From NCBI RefSeq assembly GCF_001702265.1, contig NZ_MAUE01000016.1, positions 62,001-126,000 on the forward strand: DNA of 64,000 nt. Reading direction: 5' to 3'. The stretch is from Pseudomonas aylmerensis (GTDB lineage Bacteria > Pseudomonadota > Gammaproteobacteria > Pseudomonadales > Pseudomonadaceae). Positions 7,478-17,224 of this stretch are shown here, piece by piece. A program made the position numbers and the translations under genes. How positions within the stretch are numbered: position 1 is the stretch's first letter; every line of letters begins with the position of its first letter. The notes beneath the pieces are model-generated. The model ran no database searches and was not told the origin of the DNA. It worked only from the letters and a program-made list of their open reading frames with translations.

Positions 7478-8992
7478 TCAGCTCTTGGTGCTGCTCAGCA
7501 GGGTCTGCTTGCACAGGTGGCCAAAACTGACGAACTGGGTATTCTCGCCACCGACACCGATGCCCGGGTATTCCAGCACTTCCATGCGCCACACGCCGTA
7601 GTTGAAGTCGGTACGCCAGGTGTTGTTGTAGCCCTGGGAGTAATCGACAAAGGTGGTCTGGAAATCACCGCCGCTGCACGCGCCCACATTGATCGTGCCA
7701 GAGGCTTGCCCCGAGCTGTCGGTCGCTGCCGAATACGCCTTGTAGACGATGTCGCCGTTGGCCGGGTCGATCCGCTGGTCGAGATAGACGATCGGGTGCA
7801 GGCCCACCAGCGGTGCACCGGTGCTGTCCGACAGGCCCATGGTCCAGGTCAGGTCCCGATAGGCTTGGGTGGTCATGTAGCCATAGCCCACGTTGGAGGC
7901 CGAATACGGGATGCGCAACACGTTCGCCTCGCCCTTCACATCCGGGCTGTTGACCCGCGGGTTGGAACCAAACGACAGGTTGTACTTGCCCGTCGCGCTC
8001 CACGGCTCATTGGGGTGCTGGTTCGGCCGCACACGCACCTTGACTACGCCACCGACGCCCGGGCTGGGGATCGATGTCGACACGACGTTGGCACCCACGG
8101 TGACCCACTGGCCGCCATCGAAACGCTCGAGGATCCACTTGTTACGCGTGCTGCCACTGGCCGCATCGGCCGTCAGCGCAATACCGACACTCTGCCCACG
8201 GACGGCGGTGAAATCGAAGTAATCGACGTCATCCAGGCTGTCGGCATTGCCGTTGATGTAGTTCAGAGTGTCCGGCAGTTGGAAGGCCGTGTCCGGGGTG
8301 TCATTGGGCTCATAGGCGTCGAGGTTGGTATCGACCGCAACCCCGAACTGAAAGCTCGACCCCTGGACCGCCGCGTTGGCCTCCATGAACCAGTAGTAGT
8401 CACCGGCCGGAACCACGCCGCCAAGGCTTTCATCGCCGGTGCCGGGGTTATTGGAAGTGCCCAGGGGTAGCGGATTGCCCTGGCCATCGTCCTGGAACAG
8501 CGACAACGACATATCGGTGCCTGCGGTCTGGTTGACCAGCAGAACGTTGATCCGCGCTTTCTGCGGCAGGTTGAAGTGGTAGCACAGCAGGTCGCCGGTT
8601 TGTACGCCATTGATCGTGTAGAGAGAGTTGATATCCAGCGTCTGTTCACAACCCTGGACTAGCGCGGCCTGTACGGCGGGCGCAGACTGGGCCGTGGCTT
8701 TTTGTACCTTGGTCACCCTGGCCGGCGCGGTGTTGTCTTCGACCACCGAATCGGCTTTCGCCTTGGCGGCAAACAATGGTTTCTTCTGCTGGGCCCCCGC
8801 CAGCAGTTGCTGCTTGAGGGCAGCCGTCGCCTTGTTGGCGTTGATCTTCACAGCGCTTTTCAAGCCGTGCTTGACCGTGGGAGACGCCGCTTGCGCAGCC
8901 AGCTGAGGGTATTGTTCAGCGAGGGCAAAGGCCGAGACAAAGCAGGTAGCCGCCATGGCCGCGCCCAGCATGAGAGCTTTTTTCGATTTCAT
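7478..8992 (-). CDS. Secreted protein with two pre-peptidase C-terminal (PPC)-like domains, no protease domain
   Basis: 504 aa. A Sec signal peptide is clear (MKSKK, then LMLGAAMAATCFVSAFALA, cleavage before EQ). After an Ala/Lys-rich linker (about 30-110) come two beta-sandwich segments of the PPC type: about 120-210 (GDLLCYHFNLPQKARINVLLVNQT, PAGDYYWFMEA) and about 225-330, which opens with the hallmark YEPNDTPDTAFQLPD and continues DDVDYFDFTAVRGQSVGIAL. The C-terminal 170 residues (GYGYMTTQAYRDLTWTMGLSD and GACSGGDFQTTFVDY) are not recognised. PPC domains normally accompany secreted proteases; none is present, so this is probably a binding or surface protein. It is a monocistronic gene with its own terminator. 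Confidence 0.75.
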   Translation of the reverse strand: MKSKKALMLGAAMAATCFVSAFALAEQYPQLAAQAASPTVKHGLKSAVKINANKATAALKQQLLAGAQQKKPLFAAKAKADSVVEDNTAPARVTKVQKATAQSAPAVQAALVQGCEQTLDINSLYTINGVQTGDLLCYHFNLPQKARINVLLVNQTAGTDMSLSLFQDDGQGNPLPLGTSNNPGTGDESLGGVVPAGDYYWFMEANAAVQGSSFQFGVAVDTNLDAYEPNDTPDTAFQLPDTLNYINGNADSLDDVDYFDFTAVRGQSVGIALTADAASGSTRNKWILERFDGGQWVTVGANVVSTSIPSPGVGGVVKVRVRPNQHPNEPWSATGKYNLSFGSNPRVNSPDVKGEANVLRIPYSASNVGYGYMTTQAYRDLTWTMGLSDSTGAPLVGLHPIVYLDQRIDPANGDIVYKAYSAATDSSGQASGTINVGACSGGDFQTTFVDYSQGYNNTWRTDFNYGVWRMEVLEYPGIGVGGENTQFVSFGHLCKQTLLSSTKS

Positions 8993-9187
8993 TTTTTATC
9001 CATCCATAGTTAAAAAGTGAAGCTCAGGTGACATCCGGTCACCTGGGATGGAATGTAGGATAAGACTGGATGGATGTACAGTATTTTTTCGAAAAAAACG
9101 ACCCCGCCCCGGACACCAGCCCAGGGCGATCGAATTGCATTTAGGAAGCTGCCTACCTGAAGAAGAAACAGCCCCTACAGAAACACC

Positions 9188-10252
9188 CTAATAACCGGTC
9201 ATTTCCAGGTAACCCACCCCACCGTCGAACCGCACGGGTCCTTCCCAGTACGGAATGCTCAGGTTCATCCAGGCGTTGGGGTTGACGGCCTCAGGGGTGA
9301 TGTCGAGGTGCTTGCCGGGAATTTTCAGGGACCAGCGCGTAGGCAGCTTGCGCCCGTCGAGCGTCGTGGTGTCCAACGGGGTCAGTTGGATATCGGCGTT
9401 GTGCAGGGTTTGGGTGTGACCTTCGTGGTCGATCCAGGTGCCGGTCAGGTAGGACCCACCATCGGTTTGCCGCACCCGAAACAGCATCAACTGCTCGCCA
9501 CGGTCCAGGTGCAGGGAGAACCAGTCCCAGCCGGTCTGGCTCGCGCTCAGGGGTTGACTGCTCCATTCGCGATCCAGCCACGCCGGGCCCGTGACTTGAT
9601 ACACCTGGCCGTCGATGCTCACGCTGCCGCTGGCACTGAAAAACGGCTGGCTGTAGTAGTACGAGGCCTGGCCCTGGTCGGATTTGCGGCTGTAGCCGTT
9701 ATTACCCTGCAGCACCAGCGGGCGGCTGGAAGTCAGGTGCAGGTCATAGGCAAAGTGCGCACCGCTCGCCTTGAGTTGCATATCGGCCAAGGGGCTCACG
9801 GCACCGGGACGGCTGGCGAAGTTCCAGTCGTCGATCCAGGCGTTGAACGGCACGGCCTGGGCGCCAGCCTGGCCGACGCCGCCGCGCGCGTAGCGTTCGG
9901 CGGCGTAATGGCGGGTGGCTGAGGTGACGGCGGCGTGGCCGAGCCAGACTGTCGCGTCCTGCCAGCCGGTTTGCGTCGGCCCGGCCTTGAGGGCGTTGCG
10001 AAACAGCGTCCATTGCACGCCGAACACGTTGCCCTGCGCATCCTTGAGGTTGGCGGTGACGTACCACCATTCAATACGAAAGCCAGCATGCGGCCCATGG
10101 TCCTCGGGAAAACTGAAGACCTTGCCCGGCCCTACCTGGCTGAAGTCCGCCGCATCGCTGCCCAGGCCGGCGAAACTTTCCGGTGGTGCGGGCGCCTGGT
10201 CGCACGCGCTCACCAGTAACAGCGCCAGCCACAGCAAGGATTTAATCTTCAT
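9188..10252 (-). CDS. AttH-like/CrtC-N lipocalin-like lipoprotein
   Basis: 354 aa. It begins with a lipoprotein signal (MKIKSLLWLALLLVSAC, Cys as the lipidated residue). The start is the ATG at 10252; a TTG six bases upstream would add two residues and is less likely. The domain shows the AttH/hydroxyneurosporene-synthase-like pattern: FPEDHGPHAGFRIEWWYVTANL, FGVQWTLFRNAL, GPAWLDREWSSQPL and GWDWFSLHLDRGEQLMLFRVRQ. The first bases overlap the end of the permease gene by 11, so it is the third gene of an ATPase-permease-AttH unit, a combination known from Agrobacterium attEFGH-like loci. It probably acts in the periplasm or on the outer membrane with the ABC system; the ligand is unknown. Confidence 0.85.
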   Translation of the reverse strand: MKIKSLLWLALLLVSACDQAPAPPESFAGLGSDAADFSQVGPGKVFSFPEDHGPHAGFRIEWWYVTANLKDAQGNVFGVQWTLFRNALKAGPTQTGWQDATVWLGHAAVTSATRHYAAERYARGGVGQAGAQAVPFNAWIDDWNFASRPGAVSPLADMQLKASGAHFAYDLHLTSSRPLVLQGNNGYSRKSDQGQASYYYSQPFFSASGSVSIDGQVYQVTGPAWLDREWSSQPLSASQTGWDWFSLHLDRGEQLMLFRVRQTDGGSYLTGTWIDHEGHTQTLHNADIQLTPLDTTTLDGRKLPTRWSLKIPGKHLDITPEAVNPNAWMNLSIPYWEGPVRFDGGVGYLEMTGY

Positions 10253-12700
10253 GCGCAAACGTCCTCAACAGGTCCGCCGGACGGCTGCGGTACAACTGCC
10301 ACAACGGCCAGGCCGAGGCCAGCAACGTGGCGAGCAATGCCAGCCCGAGCAATTGCGCCAGTTGCCAAGGAAACACCTGCAGGGGCAGGCGCCAGCCAAA
10401 CGCTTGCACGTTGATTACCGCATCCAGGCACCACGCCAGCAGCAAGCCCAGGGGCAATGCCAGGATCAGCGTGAGCACCGCCAGCAGCCAGGTCTGGCCC
10501 AGGTTCAGCAGCATCAATTGGCGGCGCGTCACCCCCAACGCCCACAGCGGCGCAAGTTGGCCCAGGCGGCTTTGACTCTGGGTCAGCAGGCTGATGAACA
10601 GTGCCACCCCGGCCACGCCGAGGGTGAGGCTGTTCAGCGCCGCGGTGGCGGCAAAGGTGCGCTCGAACACCTGGCTCGACCAGCCTTTGAGCTGCTGTTG
10701 ATCGACGATGCGGCTGTCTTCCAGGGCAAAGGCCCGTTGCACCGCCTGGACCAACGGCGCCACATCCGCCGGCAACACCCGCAGGTTGAACCGCGCCGGT
10801 GATAGGGTCGGCCAGTGGGCCAGCAGGTGTGCAACATTGACCAGCATGTGGCCCTTGGGGTTGCCATAATCGGCGTAGATCCCCACCAGCGTCGGTGACC
10901 ACACGCCCTGCGGCGTGGGAATGCTCAGCGTGTCGCCCAGCTTGATCGCCAGCCGCCGCGCCAATTGCTCGCTGAGCATCAACGTGTCGTGGTGCTGCAA
11001 CTGATCCCAAGGTTCACTCACCGCCTCCAGCAATGGCCAGTGCTGGCGATAGGTCGGGTCATCGACCACGCCAAACAGATCCGCCGGCCAGCCCTGCAAT
11101 TGCACGGCGACCTGCCAGGTCGGCAGCACGGTCTGCACGAGCGGTTGTTGCTTGAGCCAAGTGTTGAGTTGTTCGGCCTGGGCCGGGGTCTGGGGATTGA
11201 GGTACAGCTCGGCGGTGAGGCGCTGCTCCAGCCAGTTATTGAAGGTGTGACGAAAACCCGAGGTCATCGAGCCCGCGCCGATATTCGCTGCCAGCGCCAA
11301 CAGCAGGGCCATCAGCGCCAGGCTCAAGGCCGGCAATTGCTGGCGACAGTCGGCGAGAAACCATTGGCCGAGCACCGAGCGGCTGCGTCCCAGTACCGCT
11401 TTGAGCAAGGCATTGAGCAGTACCGGCAAACCCAGGGCGGCGCCGAGCAGCAGCGCGGCCATCAGCACAAAACCGGCCGCCAGGCTATTGCCCAGCCACA
11501 GCGCCAGCACCGCGATCAGCAAGGCCGTGCCCGCGACCCAACCCTGGCGTCGCAACCAGCGCCCGTGGGCCTCGTGCCAGGCCTGGGCATTGGCCAGCGC
11601 CAGCAACGGCAGGCGCGCCGCCCGCCACAGGCTGCTGGCACCGGCGAGCAAGGCACCGAGCAGGCTCAAGCCGAGTCCGGCCAGCCACCACCCTGGGCTC
11701 AAGCTCAATTGCCCTGGCACCTCGGCGCCATACAGGCCGCGCAGGCTGGCCGCCACGTCCGGCAGCAGCAAGCTCGCGAGCAGGTAGCCACTGGCGACGC
11801 CGAGCACACCGCCAAGCAACGACAAGGCGCCCAGCTCGACGCCCAGGCCGAGGATCAACATGCGTGCGCTCACCCCACAGGCACGCAGGGTGCGCAGCAG
11901 CCCGCGCCGTTGCTCAAGGGCCAGGCCGATGGCCGCGTGCACGATAAACAGCCCGACCACGAAGGACAGGAAGCCCAGCGCGTCGAGGTTCAGGTGAAAG
12001 CTCTCGGTGAGGCGCGCGAGGTTGTTGTCCTCGCCCTGCTTGAGTTGCAGTTCGGCAGGCGGCGTGGGATGGCCGGCGGCAAACGCCTTGTCTACCAGCA
12101 GTCGTGACAGTCGGTCGGGCATCGCCAGGAGCGGCTGGGCGAAGCCGATATCGGTAAGCAACAACCCCGGCGCCATGTCCGGCTGGACTTGCAACGGTGG
12201 CAGGCGCTGCCCGTTCAGCGTGAGCGGCTGCTCACCGGCGCGCAGCCCTAGGGCCTGCAAGGTCTGCGGCGCGATCCAGGTACGCCCGGGCGGATCGAAG
12301 AACGCCAGCATTTGCGCCTGGCTCAGACGCTGCCCCGCCACTGCGCCACTGCCGGGCAGTGACACCGGGTCGATGCCCATCAGTTGCAGGCGCATGTCCT
12401 CGTGGCCCTGGAGCTGCACCCGCCCCTGTACCACCGGCGACACCGGCCACCCGGCGCGGCGCAATTGGGCAAACAGCACCTGCGGGAAACTCGCGCCGTC
12501 CGGCGTACTGAGGCTGGCCTGGGGCTCACCGCCGATCAACTGGCTGGCGCGCGCATAACTGTCGCGCGCCTGGCTGTTGAGGGCCTGCACGCCGGTCAAC
12601 AGGGCGGTGGCCAGCCACAAGCCGGTGAGCACGCTGAAGAACTGCACCGGATGGCGCCGCCAATGGCTGAGCAAGGCGCGCACCGTCCAATAAAACACAC

Positions 12701-12704
<4 letters not shown>
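10242..12704 (-). CDS. FtsX-like ABC transporter permease (LolC/E-MacB superfamily, double-length)
   Basis: 820 aa with two FtsX-type halves. There is an N-terminal transmembrane helix (FFSVLTGLWLATALLTGVQAL) and a large periplasmic segment. A three-helix core lies near residues 240-380 (FLSFVVGLFIVHAAIGLALEQRRG, then LGALSLLGGVLGVASGYLLAS), followed by central helices at about 390-470. A second periplasmic domain leads to a C-terminal three-helix core at about 690-800. GTG start overlapping the ATPase stop (GTGA). This mechanotransmission-type ABC protein probably moves or extracts a lipid or lipoprotein, not a cytoplasmic solute. It operates with the neighbouring ATPase and the AttH-like lipoprotein. 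Confidence 0.88.
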
Positions 12705-13387
<683 letters not shown>

Positions 13388-13533
13388 CGAGAATAACGGC
13401 TGGTGATGGCGGCCACGCAAATTTTTCACATGGATTTCACCGGTTGCCCACCCACCGCACTTTAAATTACCGGCCAAGCGTCAGGTATCGGCAACTTGTT
13501 AGTTGCCACGCCTGACAACTTTTACCCGCCACG

Positions 13534-13553
13534 TGTTCAGCGAAAAGACAGCC
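13534..13553 (+). promoter_or_regulatory. Copy 1 of a 20-bp element upstream of the Ais-like gene
   Basis: TGTTCAGCGAAAAGACAGCC lies about 97 bases before the proposed GTG start of the Ais-like phosphatase. A second copy with one difference (19 of 20 identical) sits before the arnT leader ORF at 14341. Shared placement before two functionally linked genes suggests a common regulator-binding site. I could not match it to a known box. Confidence 0.45.
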
Positions 13554-13649
13554 GTCCTGTGCCAGCCTCAAGTCATACTGCAGGCATTCGCCAACACGTT
13601 GCGTCAGCTAACTAATACAACACTGCCAACAGTGCCCAAGGTGAATGAA

Positions 13650-14312
13650 GTGGTTGACCTGACCCTGACCAAACCACGCTCGCGCCGGGCCGTCATCAAG
13701 CGGCTGCAACCGCTGTGGCTGGGGATTGTAGTGATCAGCCTGTTGCTCACCGCCGGCCTGCTGTGGCCGGCGTCACCGCGTGACCTGGGGGTGGGCAACC
13801 GCCTGTTGACCTCCCAGGTACTGCCGCTTTGGCGCGACGGCGACCTGATCGTGCTGGTGCGTCATGAAGAGCGCTGCGACCGCTCGTCGAATGCTTGCCT
13901 GGGGCCGGTGGAAGGCCTGACGATCAAAGGCAGCCAACAAGCCGAAAACCTCGGCAAGGCCTTCAAGACACTGGGCATGGACGGCAGCGATGTGCTCGCC
14001 AGTCCGGCCATTCGGACCGCCCAGACGCTGCGGTTCATGTTCGGTAAAAACGAGCTGACCTCCGGCCAGCAAGCCGTCTGCGGTGCGGCCATGGGCGAAG
14101 AGTTGCTCAGCCACAAGACCCCGGGGCGCAACCTGGTGTTCGTCACCCACAGCGGCTGCATCGCCGACTTCGAAAGCACCCTGGGTTTCCCCCACGCCAC
14201 CTTCCCCGAGTACGGCAGCGCGCTGTTCGTGCAGGTCTTGCCCAACGGCAAATTCAAGTCCCTGGGCCTGGTCAATAATCAGGACTGGCCAGCCGCGTTA
14301 AAACAACTGTAA
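13650..14312 (+). CDS. Ais/PmrG-like histidine phosphatase (putative LPS heptose phosphatase)
   Basis: About 220 aa from the GTG at 13650, which has AAGGTG six bases before it; the frame is open further upstream to 13503, so the start is uncertain. An N-terminal membrane segment (LWLGIVVISLLLTAGLLWP) is followed by a histidine-phosphatase fold: LIVLVRHEERCDRSSNACLG (catalytic His in RHE), a long Ais-like insertion, IRTAQTL and VFVTHSGCIADF (second catalytic His). RHEERCDRS resembles E. coli Ais. Ais removes a phosphate from the LPS core heptose and is co-regulated with the arn operon in enterics; here it sits next to arnT, which supports the same role. Periplasmic side of the inner membrane expected. 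Confidence 0.78.
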   Translation: MVDLTLTKPRSRRAVIKRLQPLWLGIVVISLLLTAGLLWPASPRDLGVGNRLLTSQVLPLWRDGDLIVLVRHEERCDRSSNACLGPVEGLTIKGSQQAENLGKAFKTLGMDGSDVLASPAIRTAQTLRFMFGKNELTSGQQAVCGAAMGEELLSHKTPGRNLVFVTHSGCIADFESTLGFPHATFPEYGSALFVQVLPNGKFKSLGLVNNQDWPAALKQL

Positions 14313-14340
14313 GTACTTTCCTGCCCGCCGCCACCCTCTA

Positions 14341-14360
14341 TGTTCAGCAAAAAGACAGCC
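14341..14360 (+). promoter_or_regulatory. Copy 2 of the 20-bp element, upstream of the arnT leader ORF
   Basis: TGTTCAGCAAAAAGACAGCC, 43 bases before the ATG of the small ORF that precedes arnT and 28 bases after the Ais-like stop. It differs from the 13534 copy at one position. A short dyad GCCA-TGTTC-TGGC overlaps its right end, and an AT-rich patch (CTTTTAATTAAGG) lies between it and the ORF. Likely regulatory; factor unknown. Confidence 0.45.
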
Positions 14361-14402
14361 ATGTTCTGGCATGTTTAGTTGCGCCTTTTAATTAAGGACG
14401 TC

Positions 14403-14501
14403 ATGAATATCTTCTGTCACTCAGTGAACGCTTTGATGTTTTTCGCTATTACTTTCTTACTGCAAATATTTGCCAGTACACGTCAAGGAGCGACGTTGTG
14501 A
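14403..14501 (+). CDS. Small hydrophobic peptide (32 aa), translationally coupled to arnT
   Basis: ATG preceded by AATTAAGGACGTC, a good ribosome binding site. The peptide begins [14 protein letters not shown], has one hydrophobic stretch ([15 protein letters not shown]) and a short basic tail (STRQG). Its TGA overlaps the GTG start of arnT (GTGA), and the arnT ribosome binding site AAGGAG lies within its last codons. The layout is that of a leader peptide or a one-helix membrane protein controlling or accompanying ArnT. It is unlike any family I recognise. Codon use is less G+C-rich than in the neighbours. It could be non-functional, with translation through it only opening the arnT start. 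Confidence 0.6.
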   Translation: MNIFCHSVNALMFFAITFLLQIFASTRQGATL

Positions 14502-16156
14502 CGATCCGATTCAAACCCCTGCCGTTGTTGTTATTGGCCTTCGCCGCCTTTTACCTATTGCCGCTGGGCCTGCACGGCCTGTGGACCCCGGACGAAACCC
14601 GCTACGCCCAGGTCAGCCAGGAAATGCTGCTGAGCGGCAACTGGGTCGCGCCGCATTACATGGGCATTCGCTATTTCGAAAAACCCGCCGGCGGCTATTG
14701 GCTGATCGCCCTGGGCCAGGCCGTGTTTGGCCAGAACCTGTTCGGTGTGCGCATCGCCTCGGCCCTGACCACCGGCTTGAGTGTGCTGCTGGCTTATGTG
14801 ATCGCCCGCCGCCTGTGGAACACCCCGCGCAAGTCTTTCGCCTGCGCCCTGCTGTACCTGAGCTTTGGCCTGGTGGCCGGGCAAGCCGGGTATTCCAACC
14901 TCGATCCGCAATTTACCCTGTGGGTCAACCTCAGCCTGGTTGCCCTGTGGTTTGCCCTCGACGGCACCAGCACCCGTGGCCGCCTGCTAGCCTGGGCCGT
15001 GGTGGGCCTGGCCTGCGCGATGGGCTTCATGACCAAGGGGTTCCTCGCTTGGGCGTTGCCGGTGCTGATTGCCGTGCCCTACATGCTCTGGCAACGGCGC
15101 CTGGGCGAATTGCTGCGCTATGGCCCGTTGGCCGTGGGCGTGGCGGTACTGGTGTGCTTGCCTTGGGTGGTGGCGATCCATCTGCAGGAACCAGACTTCT
15201 GGCGCTTCTTTTTCTGGAATGAACACATTCGCCGCTTCAGCGCCGACAATGCGCAGCACGTACGCCCGTGGTGGTTTTTCCTGCCGATCATCGCCGTGTC
15301 CTGCCTGCCCTGGGCCGGCCTGCTGCCCTCGACCCTGCGCACCACCTGGCGCGAAAAACGCCAGCCGGCGATCGCCTTCCTGGCCCTGTGGCTGCTGTTG
15401 CCGCTGGGGTTCTTCAGCCTGAGCAACGGCAAGCTGCCGACCTATATCATGCCGTGCCTGCTGCCCCTGGCGCTGTTGATGGGGCACACGCTGGTCGACC
15501 TGCTCGACAACGGCCGCGCACGCACGATCAGCCTCAATGGCCTGCTCAACTTCGCAATCGGCATGGCCGCGATGATCGGCCTGATCTACCTGCAAATCGC
15601 CCGGCCGCTGTATGGCCACAGCCATGCCGAAATGTTCGGCCTGTCCCTGGCCTTTATCGTGCTGCTGGTGTGGATCCTCAGCAACCTGCTGCAAGCCTTC
15701 CGCCCGTTGACGCTGTGGGCGATGCCGACCCTGGGCATTGGCTTGCTGGTGATCCTGTTGCCGGCGAGCATGCCGGCACAGATCGCCGATAACGAAATGC
15801 CCGACCAGTTCGTGCTGGAGCATATGAACGAACTGCAGCAAACCCAGGCGTTGCTCGCCAACTCCCTGGAAAACGCCAGCGCCCTGGCCTGGCGCCTCAA
15901 GCGCACGCAAGTGTCGCTGTACGACACCGAAGGTGAACTGCGCTACGGCTTGCAGTACGCGGGCTCGATGCACCGCAAGGTGGAACTGGAACAGGTCCAG
16001 GCCTGGATCAGCGAGGCCCGCCAGCACGGTTCGGTCGGTGTGCTGATGCGCGTCAACAGCACCAGTGAAATGCGTGAGGCCGGGCAACTGCCGCCGGGCG
16101 GCAAGCGTTATCACAAAGGCTATCTGGAATTGATTGTGTATCCGCCGTTGCAGTGA
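14498..16156 (+). CDS. arnT: ArnT-type lipid A 4-amino-4-deoxy-L-arabinose transferase (PMT/GT83 family)
   Basis: 552 aa, the size of ArnT. It is a polytopic inner-membrane glycosyltransferase that moves aminoarabinose from undecaprenyl phosphate to lipid A on the periplasmic side. The first periplasmic loop carries the family signature [20 protein letters not shown] (catalytic Asp, then Glu and Arg), followed by [21 protein letters not shown]. About twelve hydrophobic helices follow, with [27 protein letters not shown] and [15 protein letters not shown], both typical of ArnT. GTG start, RBS AAGGAG. There is no arnBCADEF here, so the donor must be made by genes elsewhere. Together with the Ais-like phosphatase it is predicted to remodel LPS charge. 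Confidence 0.88.
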   Translation: MTIRFKPLPLLLLAFAAFYLLPLGLHGLWTPDETRYAQVSQEMLLSGNWVAPHYMGIRYFEKPAGGYWLIALGQAVFGQNLFGVRIASALTTGLSVLLAYVIARRLWNTPRKSFACALLYLSFGLVAGQAGYSNLDPQFTLWVNLSLVALWFALDGTSTRGRLLAWAVVGLACAMGFMTKGFLAWALPVLIAVPYMLWQRRLGELLRYGPLAVGVAVLVCLPWVVAIHLQEPDFWRFFFWNEHIRRFSADNAQHVRPWWFFLPIIAVSCLPWAGLLPSTLRTTWREKRQPAIAFLALWLLLPLGFFSLSNGKLPTYIMPCLLPLALLMGHTLVDLLDNGRARTISLNGLLNFAIGMAAMIGLIYLQIARPLYGHSHAEMFGLSLAFIVLLVWILSNLLQAFRPLTLWAMPTLGIGLLVILLPASMPAQIADNEMPDQFVLEHMNELQQTQALLANSLENASALAWRLKRTQVSLYDTEGELRYGLQYAGSMHRKVELEQVQAWISEARQHGSVGVLMRVNSTSEMREAGQLPPGGKRYHKGYLELIVYPPLQ

Positions 16157-16158
16157 GG

Positions 16159-17079
16159 TCAGCGCGGTTTGGACGTTGCAGGGCTGACCTCTTCGGTCGG
16201 CGCGACGCCGCTGCCCAGCACCTGCTCCTGCACCGCCCGCCCCTCCGCCCGATTGCGGATAAACCCGGCGCGGGTAAAGCGTTCCAGGAATGGCACCGGC
16301 AAGGCTTTGTCCGCGGTGATGGGCGGATGTTCGGCCGTGTCGCCAAACAGGGTGTAAGCCGCGCTCGGCAGATGCCGGGTATTGAGGTCGCCGGTGAGGC
16401 GCCCTTGCTGCAGCACAATCGCACGGTTGGTCACCCGTTGCAGGTCGGACAAGCGTTGCGAGATGCACAGGATCGCCACGCCACGCGCGCGCTGGCTGTC
16501 GATCAGCCCGAGCAGGCGTTCGGCGTCGGCGGCCGAGAGGGCAGCGGTGGGTTCGTCGAGAATCAGCAGCTTGGGGTGCAGGGCAAACGCGCGCGCCAGC
16601 ACCAGCAGTTGGCGGTCTGCCTGGCCCAGGCGCTCTACCGGGAGTTGCAACGGCAGCTCCAGGCCCAGCCCGGCGGCGATGGCTTCGGCACGTTGCAACA
16701 GGCTTTTGCGGTTGAGCAGGAAGTCGGCGTCAGGCTGGCCCAGTTCGTCGAGCAACAGGTTTTCGGCCACGCTCAGCCCCGGCGCGATGGCATCATCGGG
16801 ACATTGGTGCACCGCCACAATGCCAACGCGGCGCGCCGATAGCGGCGAGGTGAAACGTTGGCGCTGCCCCGCCACCCACACTTCGCCAGTGTCCGGCGCG
16901 AGGCTGCCGCTGAGGATTTTCACCAGGGTCGACTTGCCCGCGCCGCTGGCCCCCAAAACCGCCACCCCTTCCCCCGGATAAATATCCAGATTGACCTGAT
17001 CCAGCGCCCGCTGGGCACCAAAGGACTTGCTCAGGTCCAGCAGGCGGACCAGGGGCACGGGGGCAACGAGGTTGCTCAT
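16159..17079 (-). CDS. Orphan sugar-type ABC transporter ATP-binding protein with a degenerate signature motif
   Basis: 306 aa, resembling a single RbsA/XylG-type ATPase domain. Walker A GASGAGKST is intact, Walker B is LLILDEPTAALSAADAERLL, and the switch His of the sugar-type family is replaced in the region ILCISQRLSDL (Ser-Gln). The signature motif expected as LSGGQ reads ERLGQADRQ, so it is not canonical. The last 75 residues form a tail beyond the usual domain. No permease or binding protein is adjacent. Its stop is two bases from the convergent arnT stop. It may serve a permease elsewhere, act as a regulatory ATPase, or be a decaying duplicate. Confidence 0.75.
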   Translation of the reverse strand: MSNLVAPVPLVRLLDLSKSFGAQRALDQVNLDIYPGEGVAVLGASGAGKSTLVKILSGSLAPDTGEVWVAGQRQRFTSPLSARRVGIVAVHQCPDDAIAPGLSVAENLLLDELGQPDADFLLNRKSLLQRAEAIAAGLGLELPLQLPVERLGQADRQLLVLARAFALHPKLLILDEPTAALSAADAERLLGLIDSQRARGVAILCISQRLSDLQRVTNRAIVLQQGRLTGDLNTRHLPSAAYTLFGDTAEHPPITADKALPVPFLERFTRAGFIRNRAEGRAVQEQVLGSGVAPTEEVSPATSKPR

Positions 17080-17224
17080 GGCGAATCTCTAAGGCGTAAC
17101 GATGGCTCATTGCAGCGCACGAGGGCGCTGATTTATTCCGCACAACAATGAGTTAGGCCTCGGATTAAATGCATTACCTTATGAACAATCCAATAGCTGA
17201 ATCGCATAGCAAAAAGATTTTGAG

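Noticed and set aside
14385..14400. CTTTTAATTAAGG before the arnT leader as a PmrA box
   Set aside because: Only one hexamer-like half is present and no second half at the right spacing.
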